From: Kalaharituber pfeilii
Taxonomy: Eukaryota; Ascomycota; Pezizomycetes; Pezizales; Pezizaceae
Length of the DNA stretch: 64,000 bases
Direction: 5' to 3'
Assembly: GCA_015179045.1 (NCBI GenBank)
Contig: WHUZ01000039.1
Span: 248,001-312,000, forward strand
Every line of letters starts with the position of its first letter. Within the stretch, counting starts at the first letter, position 1. This document shows, in pieces, positions 32,655 through 44,265 of this stretch. Both the position numbers and the translations under genes were made by a program. The notes beneath the pieces were generated by a model, which did not search any database, was not told the DNA's origin, and saw only the letters and a program-made list of their open reading frames with translations.

Positions 32655-33160
32655 TACAGTAACTGTACTCCGCAGGAACAATAATAAATCCGCATTGTGG
32701 TTGTCATGGAAACGTACCAAGAAAGTCACATGATCTGTACGTTTTTTTCCCCCTGGCAAATATTTTCATTTCACCAATATTGCCAAAAATAAATAAATAA
32801 ATAAATAAATAAAAGGTGACACCCACGTTTGCCAATTATGGTTACTCCTGATTATATTTATTTTATTGTATCTCGTAACTCCGGCTTTGCGCGTGCAGGG
32901 TGTCGCAGTGTACTCTACTTGTGTACGGGTGAAACATTATATAGATTAGATACAACGTACCTTCTTCGCACCTAGCTAGCCCGGAGAGTTCACAGACACT
33001 TGGGATAAATTCCCCCCCGCATTAATATATGCTTATCTCTAGATACATCCAATCCCCATCTCCTTTATATATAATTAGACAGTGGGAGTAAACCACAAAA
33101 AAAAAAAAAAAAAAAAAAAAATAGGAAATAGAAAAACAGTAAAGCCAGCTATCCTAATGC

Positions 33161-33420
33161 ATGGGAGGAGAGGATGAGAAGAAAAGAGGAGGAGTGGAGG
33201 GAGAAGGTGAGGAAAGCAGAGGAAGAGAGGATGGGGTTGAGACATACATAGCCAGCACAATCCAGACGTGGAAGAGATATCCTCCGAGTAGCCCTTGCCA
33301 TGGTCCTGATCCTCGTCAACCCAGTCATCCTCGTCACCCATGCCTCCCTCGTCTTTCCCGTATTTCTCGGCTTTCTCGTCCTCGTCATCTTCCTCGTCTT
33401 CCTTGGCAGTGGCCCGTGCC
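33161..33420 (+). pseudogene. 3' end of the coiled-coil/hydrophobic relic (U1)
   Basis: Only the end of the frame described at 61106-62103 remains: EERMRRKEEEWREKVRKAEE, then the hydrophobic segment near the unit junction. Everything 5' was removed by the deletion ending at 33161. Confidence 0.5.
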
Positions 33421-33799
33421 AGTCACCACTGGTCCGGGCTACCTAGTCCGGGCTACTCAGTAGCACTACGGTTATAACAAGTGTATTTGTACAACCTTGT
33501 ATTGACCTCTTTTCACCACAAAAACTAATCTTATAGAACAGGTTAATCGCTGAGTTATTGCAGTTACCACATTATTATACAAAGTTTTTGTTCACCTCTT
33601 CAGGGTATTTGTTTCTTTGCACATTTATATCCTTTGGCAGTTACATGCTTTTAATATTGTTTGAATCTTCATTCATACATGTGTATTTTAGTATGATTCT
33701 CTACAATTTGCTATAAAGAAGTGTTTCACTGGAATTGGGTTTTCGCTGAAGAGAAAGTAGTTCGCTGGGGAGAAAGTATCCACTAGGGAGAAAGTAAAG

Positions 33800-33837
<38 letters not shown>

Positions 33838-34266
33838 TACCGTATAGCAGAGGACTTTTCGCTTGGAAGAGGGGTTACAGTGTCAGGAACTTTCATTCAA
33901 GACTGGTTTCTTTGCTCACAAAGGAAATGTTAATTCAGATTTCCAACAAGTTATTTGTTTTTCTAGCAGTTGCCCGCATTCTTAATGGCAGTTTGGTTGG
34001 GTTCGAACTTAACTCTAGAGTACACGTGTAGTGGGAATGTAGGCACCGTCGTGTGTAGTGCTTTGTACATTATGAACCGCGGTGCTACTGAGTGGCCCGG
34101 ACCAGTGATGACTGGCCCGGGCCAGTGGTGGCTGAATCACTCTTACGAGTGGCCAGGCACACAGCCACCATCCTGATCATAGACCTTTTTTCCCCTCTTT
34201 ACAGATTCTTTGGGATACGGAAGCCATTTATTTATAGAGTATAGACCCGTTTCTGGATAGCATATC

Positions 34267-34324
34267 TTTTTTTTTTTTTTAGTATCACGTTGCCCCGCTT
34301 ATAGCTGTTCGCCATGGCAGGGCC
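34267..34324 (-). mobile_element. Family A tail (U2)
   Basis: Orthologue of the insertion at 24107-24158: T run, AGTATCACGTTGCCCCGCTT and CCATGGCAGGGCC. Confidence 0.75.
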
Positions 34325-34523
34325 CCTGGGTCTATTGTTCGGAGGCAAGCATGCTCACTACATTCCCCTCCGCCCTGTTACAAACGAAAGACCGTCCCCT
34401 CCCCACTCCACTACAGGATAGCATATCAAAGTCACTCGTCAACACTAGCTATGCATATGTGGTCTGGCTCAGTATATATCGACCCTCGAGCTCATTTACT
34501 TTCCCAATCATAAGAGTCTGTAA

Positions 34524-35175
34524 GGTAAGCCAACCCCGGATGGTGCCAGCGAAATGTGCAGCAGAGCCTGGGAGGGCAGGGTGGCCAGGGGAGGTCTGGA
34601 CGTAGCGATCATGTGGGTAAAAGGACACAGAGGCACCAAGGGAAATGAAGAAGCAGACAAGGCGGCAAAGATAGGAGCCTTCCTACCCTACCAGCCGGAG
34701 ACAGTCACGGAAGCAGGCATGCGCATGTCAGCGAACCCACACCGAGCGCAGGAAAGGAACAGGCTAGGCCAAAGCTACCGGTCACTGCAAAGACTGGGAG
34801 GCATGGTGCGAACACTGGCAGGCCTACTAGTGGGGAAGGGTCTGAGGGCCTGGAACACAAAGTGGGTCAGGTAGATAGTCCGGAATGCAGGTGGTGCGGA
34901 GAAGAGGAGGAGACGGCGACACACCTATGGGATAGGTGCGAGACGTGGAGGAGAAAATGGCCAGGGGGGCGGGAGGCGCTATACAGGCCTCCGGCCGCGG
35001 ACCAAGGGGAGGGTGACCCCATGATGGACTTGTTGAGGTGGATGGAGAGATAACAGGCACGCCTTTCATGTTACATCATTTATTTTCCTGTTTATTTCCT
35101 ATTTATCTCCTATGTAATTAACCTCGTCATAGCCCACAGGGAGGCACACGACTCAAGATAAAAACAAAATAAAAA
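34524..35175 (+). mobile_element. 5'-truncated LINE 3' end (U2)
   Basis: Same insertion as in U1, with AAGAGTCTGTAA at 34512-34523 and 35176-35187. It codes for the RNase H end (34554-34874) and, in a shifted frame, the zinc knuckle PECRWCG...HLWDRCETW with all ligands (34862-35053). Both are remnants without RT. Confidence 0.9.
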
Positions 35176-35854
35176 AAGAGTCTGTAACTACCATAACCCG
35201 CAAAATTTCCACCACCTTCGACTCGAAGTTATCCAAGGAAGGGAATTAGAAACATAAAGGTAACAGATTGCGCGAAGAGGGAGATAGCATCCACTATCCT
35301 CAGAGATGATCAGGAAGTAGAGAACTGGTAAAATGTTTACGAACTTTGTCAAACACATCGCGAATTGCAAGTGGGGTGCGAGTGCGTAGTACAAGATGTA
35401 TAGGGAAGATTGCTTGATTAACTGCAGAACGAATGTGCTATGTTAACATTAACAAAGGAAATCAACGGGGGAAACAATCGCAAAGTAGACAAAGTATTCG
35501 AAGTGCGCAAAGAATCCAAAGAAAAATCCATCCCTCATGCCAAAGAGTCAATCCTGTGCTACTACTAAGCCTGCCTATACCTGTTTCCGAATGCCAATTC
35601 CTTCAGCTTTCCCACAATATGAGATGATAATGACAAAGCAATTGCAGAAAGGAATGAGCGTGGAAGGAAATATTCACTTTTTTTCTTTTTTTTTCCTCTT
35701 GTCTGTGTTGAAAGAGACTGAAATACCAAAAGTGCAACATCATTTCCATCCATCCTCCCTCTTGAGTTTCCTTCATTCACTCATAGACACTCATATTCCA
35801 CTCACTCGCAGGTCAAAACCTTTGTTGGGAGTCCATTAATAGTGTCTAGTCTTC

Positions 35855-36487
35855 CTAGGGGCAAAATTCCCAATTAAGGCCTAGATAATACGGACCGTTG
35901 ACCTTGAGATACCCAGATCCATTCTTGTTTCCCGAGTTGTCTATGGTGAGTCTGACGCGAACACCAACGGAAGTCGTTTTGGGTCCGCAAGAACCAGCCA
36001 CAGGCGGTGTTAAGAAGTCGGCCACGCAGAAACTGCCGCTGCTCGGGCCAGAAAGAGGTGTCTGCATTTGGTAATCTGCTGGGCCCGGGCCAATGTAAAC
36101 GAAGGTCTCCAGGATGGCGTAAACGTTGTTGTCGAGACTATAATCTACCCCATAACTAATACTCTCAAAAACTGGTTTCCAACCTTTGGGCCACCTCAGT
36201 CTGAAATTGACGGAGCATTGCCAGGTGGCACGATTGGGAGGCAGGCCTGGCCCTACATCAACATAAGGGCTGGGGTTAAAGGAAATCTTGATTACATCAA
36301 AAGTTGGAAGAAGCTCAAATTTAGCTGAAGAACAAACAGACCGAGCAGAATTTATATTTTCAATAGAGATATCGTCAGGGCCAAATCCCCATTGGGAAGC
36401 ATTCGCATTCTGTGGAGGAGGACATGCGAGAATCGTTGTGGTGAAGAATAGCAAAAAGGCAATGATGCTCTTGTGAAGGGTATACAT
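35855..36487 (-). CDS. Secreted DUF4360-like protein, U2 paralogue (210 aa)
   Basis: The intact single-exon frame has a signal peptide at 1-21 with one conservative change from U1 (FTTTILA for FITTILA). Cys22, Cys52 and Cys91 are in register with U1, followed by GSFCVADF, AGSCGPKTTSV and the terminal LGLNWEFCP. The core YVDVGPGLPPNRATWQC is kept. Radical changes against U1 are concentrated at 50-70 (SVCSSAKFELLPTFDVIKIS) and 120-160. The 5' flank is nearly identical to U1 for at least 100 bp. The role is unknown; secretion is inferred from the signal peptide. Confidence 0.82.
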   Translation of the reverse strand: MYTLHKSIIAFLLFFTTTILACPPPQNANASQWGFGPDDISIENINSARSVCSSAKFELLPTFDVIKISFNPSPYVDVGPGLPPNRATWQCSVNFRLRWPKGWKPVFESISYGVDYSLDNNVYAILETFVYIGPGPADYQMQTPLSGPSSGSFCVADFLTPPVAGSCGPKTTSVGVRVRLTIDNSGNKNGSGYLKVNGPYYLGLNWEFCP

Positions 36488-36888
36488 TTTGAGGTGCAGG
36501 CGGATGAGTGAGAACTGAGAAAGCAGTGTATCTCTCGAGGTTGCTGGCGTATGGAATGGGACTGGAAGGTTTGAAGTATGTTGGGTAGTGGAGAGAGAGC
36601 TAGACCCAGAAGCTGTTGTCTATTACATAGATTCAGTCTTTTACAGATTCGAGCAGCTGGTCACCTGGCAAGAGCACGAAGGTGCAATTAGACATGATAG
36701 CAAACAGTATAGCCTGTTGGCCATTGCAGATATTGACTGACCAACATTCACCAATCATGAACAGTGAATGACAGGATTCAACACCTTGTGTCACTCTCTA
36801 ATCTTGGAGTTTTGGCCGCCTGCCGATGTTAATCCAGGTGGAGTGGGCAACAAGGCAGTTCTAACGCACGCAGATACAAAATTACGAA

Positions 36889-37027
36889 TTTTTTTTTTTT
36901 TTTTTTTTTTTCAATATCATTGATCGCATGCCGCCCTAAGGGCTATGGCGATGTTTAGTTACATATGGAATAAAGGAAAGTTAAATGTAAAAGTAGAAAT
37001 CCTCAGAAATTCCTGTGTGAAGGGGAA
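36889..37027 (-). mobile_element. Family B insertion (139 bp), U2
   Basis: ACAAAATTACGAA (36876-36888) and ACAAAATTAGGAA (37028-37040) flank a T run, CAATATCATTGATCGCATGC, CCGCCCTAAGGGCTATGGCG and about 80 bp of 3' UTR. U3 has it at 53597-53739; U1 is empty (ACAAAATTAGGAAGGCAG near 26756). Confidence 0.92.
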
Positions 37028-37899
37028 ACAAAATTAGGAAGGCAGACTCCAGTCTGCATGTGGTGCAGCAACATTGGAAAAGATAGCTGCACGCATGCTG
37101 GAGGTATGGAGTGCGAGGAGAGCAAAAGCAACCACATGTAATGAGAACAGCCCGGCGTAGGACAAAGGTCCATTGGTGAGGTTGCTGACTTGGGTTGATG
37201 GACCAAAGGTGCAGTAGCAGGTAAGTAGGTAGTACCGAGTATCATATGATTTTATGTGAGCACTTTCCTTGCATGTTGCGTTCCTTGTTGAGTTGAAGTT
37301 TCCTTCAGCTCTCAAGATTTCCACAGGGCGATACTAATAAAAGATAAAAAGAAGAAATTCCCTGACAGATGACCAATGGACAGAATTGAGGCTTCGATCG
37401 ACCTGTGCCTACACCAAATCTTGATTTACACAGCCGCATTATTTGCGGAGTACAAGCGCATTGTAATTGATATGAAGTTGAGATCACAAAGCAATAAGCG
37501 ATTGGACCGGATATAGAACTGTAGTCGTTGGTCAGGGTCATTCGTTACCTGGGCCAGTCACGAATGGCCCTGGGTCTATCATGACCAGCTGGAAGATATA
37601 CAGTACTGCTCTGATGTGGCAAGCGCGACCTGTCAACGAGCTAAAGAGGGCGGCCATGAATTTCTACTGGGTCATCATTTGCTGCCGCTACACAGACAGG
37701 GATCTCATGTGTGACGTGCCACCTGCATTGGCGCCTTCGCTTAAGGGCCTGAATTGGGCTGTGCAGCACACGACTTTGGCATAGTGGCAGGTCCCAGTGA
37801 TATCAGAAGCAACGTCTAATGGCAACTTGTCACCGTAGAATCTCGACGAGCATGATGCTGAAGCTGCAACCACGGAGCTGAGTTTTATGCTAGTACGGC

Positions 37900-37970
37900 G
37901 CCCTGCCATGGCGAGCAGCTGCAAGCGGGGTTATGTGACCAAAAAAAAAATAAAAAAAAAAAAAAAAAAA
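37900..37970 (+). mobile_element. Family A short insertion (U2)
   Basis: Orthologue of 27657-27724 but with a different A-rich tail and a diverged right repeat (ATGCTAATATGGC, 37971-37983). Confidence 0.85.
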
Positions 37971-38322
37971 ATGCTAATATGGCAAAAGCGGTAATACCAG
38001 AAGAAAAACGACACGCATATGTGCCTACAAGGCATGAGCGACAGCTACTCCGCTCCCATTCAGAATCCAGCCATTGAGCATTTCCTCAGTGCGTTATGTG
38101 CAGGTTCAAAACGGAGCCTGGAACTAAAAGGAAAGTACCGCAACACAATTTCAATGCTCCGCTTGTGAAGTACCACTCTGTAAATCTCATAGTGCTTTGA
38201 ATATCTTCCATTCCGATTCATATTGTAGATAGCATCTGCTGATGTCATGCACTATGCCGAAATCGTGCACCCCACAAAGCTTAAAGTCACCCTGGTAGCC
38301 AAGCTGTCAGGCTTCATGTCCC

Positions 38323-38425
38323 TAGCCTGTCTCCGGCTATGAGGGCTTGCTTAGGGACCCTGCCATGGCTTAGCGCTGCAAGCGGGGTAACGTGATTTAA
38401 AAAAAAAAGAAAAAGAAAAAAAAAA
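38323..38425 (+). mobile_element. Family A insertion (103 bp), U2
   Basis: Orthologue of 28078-28181, with AGGCTTCATGTCCC at 38309-38322 and 38426-38439. Confidence 0.9.
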
Positions 38426-38439
38426 AGGCTTCATGTCCC

Positions 38440-39885
38440 ACGTGACATGTTGGCATGGCTTGGCACAGACAATGTGCCCCGCAACACAAACACCACAGAT
38501 GCACATACACCGTATACCTCTCCGTTGGTACCAACAGACGATGCTCTTGCAAATGAATCTGGAGCAGTAGCAATTGACTATGCTGCTCCGGTGCTCGCAT
38601 GAAGTCAGCTCCTGACCGGCAATGGCTCAACAGGGATATATTGCAGCTGCAAGACCGCACACTGGCTCTCCGATACCAGACCAGCATGCTCTTGTCGACC
38701 ACGACCGAAAACCAGTATTTTATGTTTGGGCATTCTAGCATCTTCCCATGATCACTGCCATCTTCGCGTAACACCTCCGCACCTACCACCATCTAGAACA
38801 TCCCCCCATAATTGTCCTTATCCTCTACGCCTACACCACCTACAACATTGGTAACTCCACACCCTCCACAACTTCCCCCCCTCCATTGCCAAAGAGCTCC
38901 AGCTCGCCCTGTGCTATTCTCGCAACCCCTGTGAGTCCGTCTCGTGAAACCCCAAAGAGCCAATTCGGCACCTCATTGCTGCGGTGGAAAAGGCATGGGA
39001 GGAGAGCATGCATCCATTGAGCAGGGAGGTCACTGGGATTACAACCGAGGCTGCACGAGTCTGCGAGGAGTCTGTGAGAAGGGACAAGGCAGTCGAGGCT
39101 AAGGTAGGTGTGGATCGGGTTGAAACACAGGGTGGTGTGCGTAGGAAGGTGAGGGTGGGTAGGTGGTTGGACGGCCCTTGAGCACGGTGTGCAATCAGGA
39201 TGCAAAGTCGGAAACTAGCTATGGGACGGACCTTACCCAACTGCAACTATAGCAAGCAAAAACATGGACTTTCGAACTCGAATGCGACGACTACACGTGT
39301 GCTGAGAATGTTGGGGGAGGAGAAGGCGTCGAGGACGGGCGAGAACTATCCCTACCGTACTCTGAGACAAACTAAGGTTAACAAATCCGGGACCAGTCCT
39401 AGCCAACACATTACCTCAGGATCCCTCACTCGCAGCCCCACTCCTGATGCATGCAGTGCACAGCATATGCCCCGAGCAGCAGTCCTCGCTGCAGGAATCT
39501 TTCTTTGGCTCACCCTGCAGCACCATGTCACCGTACCACGCTACGCACCTCATGAACTGACTTTCCGCTGCGCTTGCTGAGTTACCCGTCAACCCCCCAG
39601 CATCATCTTCATCCGCAGCACATGCAGCGGCATTTTGGTCCATGTTCTCCTGGTCACTGACATCGCCGGGATCGCCGATACCAGCGGGTGTTAAGAAGGT
39701 GCTGGAGAGCGAGGCGGAGTCTGCCGGTGCACATTACTGCGGAGTTAAACCCGGCGGAGTTGAGGCTGGAGAAGGCGGAGGTGGAGGGGGAGGGAATGGT
39801 TTTGGGAGGGGTTGGTAAAGGCAAGGAGGGTGGTGAGGGGAGGGAGGTGGGGGAGAAGTGTGAGGGAGTTAATCAGGGATGAATT
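38440..39885 (+). pseudogene. Relic of the unknown gene family, type I (U2)
   Basis: Block 1 reads LAWLGTDNVPRNTNTTDAHT and ANESGAVAIDYAAPVLA-stop. Block 2 (38984-39181) is open for 65 codons: EKAWEESMHPLSREVTGITT, then ARVCEESVRRDKAVEAKVGV and RKVRVGRWLDGP. Block 3 (39688-39882) reads ARRSLPVHITAELNPAELRL followed by a G-rich acidic-basic tail. The best-preserved type I copy of block 2. Confidence 0.45.
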
Positions 39886-42800
39886 TAGAAGGAGGTGGAT
39901 GCAGAGAGACGAGCATAGAAAATCACCACAAGGCCGAAGTTCTATGTATCGGTGATGGCGGAGAAAAGGTGTGTGTGTTTGTGTGGGCGGCGGGAGTGCG
40001 GTAGGGGTAAGGTGTGGGTGCGAGTGTGATCTCAATCCTTGAGGGTAACCCGGGCCACATAAATTCACAGTACGGGGTAGTGCGCTTAGCAAGACAAGAC
40101 AGGACCAGCAGCAAAATAAATAACTACATCAATAAACGAATGATTATAAATCCACCCATCTTACCCAGAAATGGTGCACTGTACGCATTTGCCAATTTTT
40201 ATATATATTGGTCAATGGAGTGAAATATGTAAGTGGATATCATAACTGGGACCCACAAAAAATGTCTCCGCGTGGGGCAATGGTGATGTGTGCGAGGAAA
40301 CCTTCGATATCGAGGAACTGGGGTCGGATCAGCCTGGACATTCAATAAATTCAATACAAATTTTTGTGGTTGACGAGTGGTATGGGCCATGCATTGCAAG
40401 GTGGGGCGCCCCGGGTTGTCGATTATTCACTGGCTGGGATGCTTTCGATTACAGTTATGCAACTGTGAATCCGTTAGGACAGCTGTAGTCTTGTAACCAG
40501 ACTTAGTCAGCGGTCGCATGAACTATGCAGGAAGCTCCGCTTAGCCAGAGCCTGGTTACGAGACAACTGCAAGGGCACGAGGTGACAGGGTTAGGTTGCA
40601 TATAGACGTCGATTGGTGGCAATCGCATACATTGCCTTTTTTTGTTTCCCTTCCACGCCCCCACCCCCCCGCACAGCGGCCAGAGCACATTGAAGAAAAA
40701 GTAGAAATGCGCAGTCACAAGCCCCCAAACTGGAAATCTCGTGTTATCAAGATTCTCACTTTTTTTGCCAAAATTCCTCCGACCGAACCGAAGCCAGTGG
40801 GACGCAGATCAATATAGTTGGTAGGTTTTAACTAGCAAAAACGAGAGCTCAGACGAAGTACTGCTGCTCGTATTGCCCGTGCACTTCGACGGTATCATAG
40901 GGAATAGTGAAAACTGCTGGTCACGTGATACATAATCGAGCTTCTGGTGCCGCATGTCACGGTATGATTATTAATGCAAGAAATTAATACCGTGATTATT
41001 AATGCAAGAAATTATTGTATCATATCATAGCTTCTCGCACCCCAGCCAGGATCGGTGACTAAGACCAAAATGGCAAGCCAGTCAGGTAGCTACCCGAAAT
41101 GGCAAATGAGAAAAATGTCCCGAATTGGCACTCCAGCGAAACGCAGGGAATTGCTTCGTTGAATTAGATGTACTCAGAGTATCAAGCTTATCGAGTGAGC
41201 AAATAGAAGTCTTCTCTGCTATTGTTATAATTAACCCTATGTCGGTGTTGCCAGTAGAAGTAAATACAAGACTGGTGGGGAGAGGTCTTGGGACAGGGGC
41301 TGCAGGCTGGTTTGTTTACAGAGCTAAAGCGGCAGCCACTGCAGAAAGCGGATTTGAAATCGGTGTCGCAGCACTTGTGCGATAAAAGTGGTCGGCGGGA
41401 GAGGAAGTTCTTCTGACAGGTGCAATTCTTGGCGCGGACGGCTTGCCCCGGCGAAAGGCGCAGATACACATACATCCTGACGATGCTCCGTCACGTACAA
41501 TGCGCTCGCGAGTAAGTTTGGCGCGCAGCCGGCAAATTGCGCTGCTCCGGCGCTCTCGGGGGTAGTCAGCGGGTCTACGCTCCCTCAGTATCGCAGCTGG
41601 AGGGCCGCGCACCCTTTATAACTTCCCCCCTCCGTAACTAAAGAGCCCCGGCACCCTGTACTACTGTACCAAAAAGTGTGGTGTTATTACTTCGGTATGC
41701 ATCGTAGCTTAACGGAACTACCACATTACATTAGTGAATTTCAAATTCAAAAATTGCCAGCTATAAATAAAGCCGACTTGGCGTACATACACTTTCCCCG
41801 AATTTATCCGGTATTGTCTGCATTACATACTGTGCAGTTTGTAAAATATGCCCAAATCTTATAGTGCTAGCACAACCATAGCCATTTCGTAATGTGCTTT
41901 GTACTAAATTGAATATTATCATCATTACATATGGTATTCATACACTTTGCTGTGCAATCTCTATAGACAAGTATCCAGAATTATAATAGCATATAAGAAT
42001 AAGAACGGAACTCTATAGTACTCAATGTGTATTAACTAATAGGTCATTATACCACCATGAAACGTCCTTGATTTTAGTAACAAAATGAAATCTACCAGGT
42101 TTTATATATTTCAGTGGCAAAATAATCCGTGGAATATCATTCCCTAAATCTATACTTTTTCGAGTATATACATGGTAAGGTGCAGCCCAAAATTCCTCTT
42201 CTGCCACTTGCTGGAGAACGATCTACATTAAGAATAGCAGCACCCCCCCTTCCCCCTCTAGCCGATACAGCAGTATTTCTAACTCTAACCGGTGGTACGT
42301 TTCTAGCACCTTGTATATTGGGGGCTCCACGACCTAGGTTTGATCTCTGGTTGCCTCTCATTGGATTTTGAAAGTCAAGCTATTTTTGAGTGTGTCTGTG
42401 AAGGCGTATTTCTGCTGAGCGAAGTGAAATCTTATAGGGTCCAGGGCAGAGAGAGAGCAATTCAGAAGTGACTGACTCTCCTACCAGCATGGCAGGTAGC
42501 CGATTCCTGGTGTTAACTTCCATTTTTGGTAATATACATTCCGCAGGCCTATAGACTACCATATCAATCTACAGGGCTTTCATACCCGCTTATAAGGCCT
42601 TTCCAATGCCTCTTTCATTCAGCACTTCTCCTCAACAAACCTTCTTCACAAGAAGTGTCCTATATAAAAGATTCATAAGAAATGAGCAGTTGGCCTTTAT
42701 ATTACTCATCCCTTTATACTTTTTTATAAATTAAACTAACAACAAGTCATAATACTCATTTAGGGTTCCTTGACTGTCGTATATCGCCTGCATCTACCGA

Positions 42801-42953
42801 CTACTCTATCTACAGTTGCAGTGAGCCTATAACAGTCTTTCTATCCTTTAGTCCTTGAAGTGTTAGCTTAACAGATATTGAAATTATAAAGGTTCCAATC
42901 ATTCTGTGAGGTATCTTCATCACTATTCTCAAGAATATACTACTAATAAGATT

Positions 42954-43206
42954 ATAGGCCTCCGTTCTGAGCCTATCCTCCTCTATTCTGAAGCCTATTA
43001 CAGCCCTCCGTTCTGAGCCTATCCTCCTCTATTCTGAAGCCTATTACAGCCCTCCATTCTGAGCCTATCCTCCTCTATTCTGAGCCTATCCCCCTACATT
43101 CTGAGCCTATCACAGCCCTCCATTCTGAGCCTATTATAGGCCTACGTTCTAAGTCTATCCCCCTACGTTCTGAGCCTATTACAGACCCTCCGTTCTGAGC
43201 CTACTA
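42954..43206 (+). repeat. Minisatellite, core TTCTGAGCCTAT
   Basis: About eleven imperfect copies of a 15-23 bp core (pyrimidine-rich spacer plus ATTCTGAGCCTAT), including two perfect copies of a 46-bp higher-order unit that alternates TTCTGAGCC and TTCTGAAGCC. It lies inside the 3.1-kb TIR element. Confidence 0.85.
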
Positions 43207-43589
43207 TTTAAGCTCAAATAGCCAATGTCATTGAGCAAATTTGAGTAAGTTTTTGCTCTACAATGATATTCTATACAATGGCTAATAATTATCTAACTTT
43301 TAGATCCTTTCTATCTCATGCTAGCAAAAAGACTCTGACATGTAAGTGCATCATCACTGCAGTGAAAGATCCCAACTAATTCTACTGCACAGGATATATA
43401 AGAGTACAGTTCTCTGCTTCACACTAGAATCCATCGCCTTCCCATTGGCCCATTTATCTCCCCATCGCCTTCTCTCAACTGTCTATCAGTACAACTATTG
43501 TACTGCAACTTCTACAGTCATACATGAATGAGGGGCTAGATTCACATCGTTCCAACAAAGTACACCCCCAGCATGTATAAACTTAAAGA

Positions 43590-43803
43590 TGTTACGGATT
43601 CACTGCAACCGTAGAGCGGGCAGTCGGTGGATGCGCGCACAATATGCACATATGCGACGTAGGCGATATACGATAGCTGGGCGCTGGCGTCGCAGTCGCG
43701 AAATATGCTATATGAGCTACGCAGAGGACTAGCGAGTATCACTAATCAAGTGTCTTTTTGACCTGGCAGACGGTAATTCTCTGCGTTTACCACATCCGTT
43801 ACA
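43590..43803 (+). mobile_element. Solo LTR (214 bp) nested in the TIR element
   Basis: It starts TGTTACGGATTC and ends CATCCGTTACA, with a perfect 5-bp target repeat AAAGA on each side (43585-43589, 43804-43808). Related to the LTR at 47845-48108 (shared CACTGCAACC, CTGGCAGACGGTAA). Orientation is arbitrary. Confidence 0.88.
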
Positions 43804-44147
43804 AAAGACAGCGATGAGTCGTTCTATCCTTTCTAACTACTGAGTTCTATTTAGGTAACCAAACTTTAGGAGATTCCTATGCATGCATAATAGAAATGAA
43901 GCTGGTTATAAGGATGAATGTTAATATGTGAATAAGCATATACCCAATCATTGTATGATTAGTATCAGCTTTGCTTGCTTATACCTCATTATTTATATGT
44001 ATGCTATATCTTAATACATTAATACAATTGAAAATCCAATACAACAAACCTACAATGTATAATTTGCAGTATATCCGATATATGCATTATATATCTCTCC
44101 CCGAGCCAATATATGTATTGAACCTGAGCCCGCATACTACACTATAT

Positions 44148-44265
44148 GTATTCATGCTCAAACGTATTCTTTACTATATGTAATCTTACTCAAATATACT
44201 CTTCACTATATGTACTCTTGCTTAAACGCATTCTTCACTATATATACTGTTCTTCAAATGTACTC
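44148..44265 (+). repeat. Degenerate 32-bp tandem repeat
   Basis: About 3.5 copies of a unit like CTCAAACGTATTCTTCACTA + TATGTACTCTTG, with drift between copies. Confidence 0.6.

Larger units (their letters stand above)
23041..33420 (+). repeat. Tandem unit U1 (10.4 kb)
   Basis: U1 is measured from the point AGTCACCACTGGTCCGGGCT to the same point of U2. It holds the interior of the TIR element, LINE 3' end, DUF4360 gene, conserved segment at 27.2-28.0 kb, type I relic, an ORF-poor stretch 29.7-31.2 kb (without recognisable gene), type II relic, and the last 260 bp of the coiled-coil relic. Relative to U3 it lacks about 1.5 kb between 33161 and the preceding A-rich run; the break is at a GCA shared by both ends. 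Confidence 0.9.

Noticed and set aside
42954..43206. Possible CRISPR-like repeat array
   Set aside because: Repeats are contiguous and degenerate without unique spacers, and the context is a eukaryotic transposon: a minisatellite.
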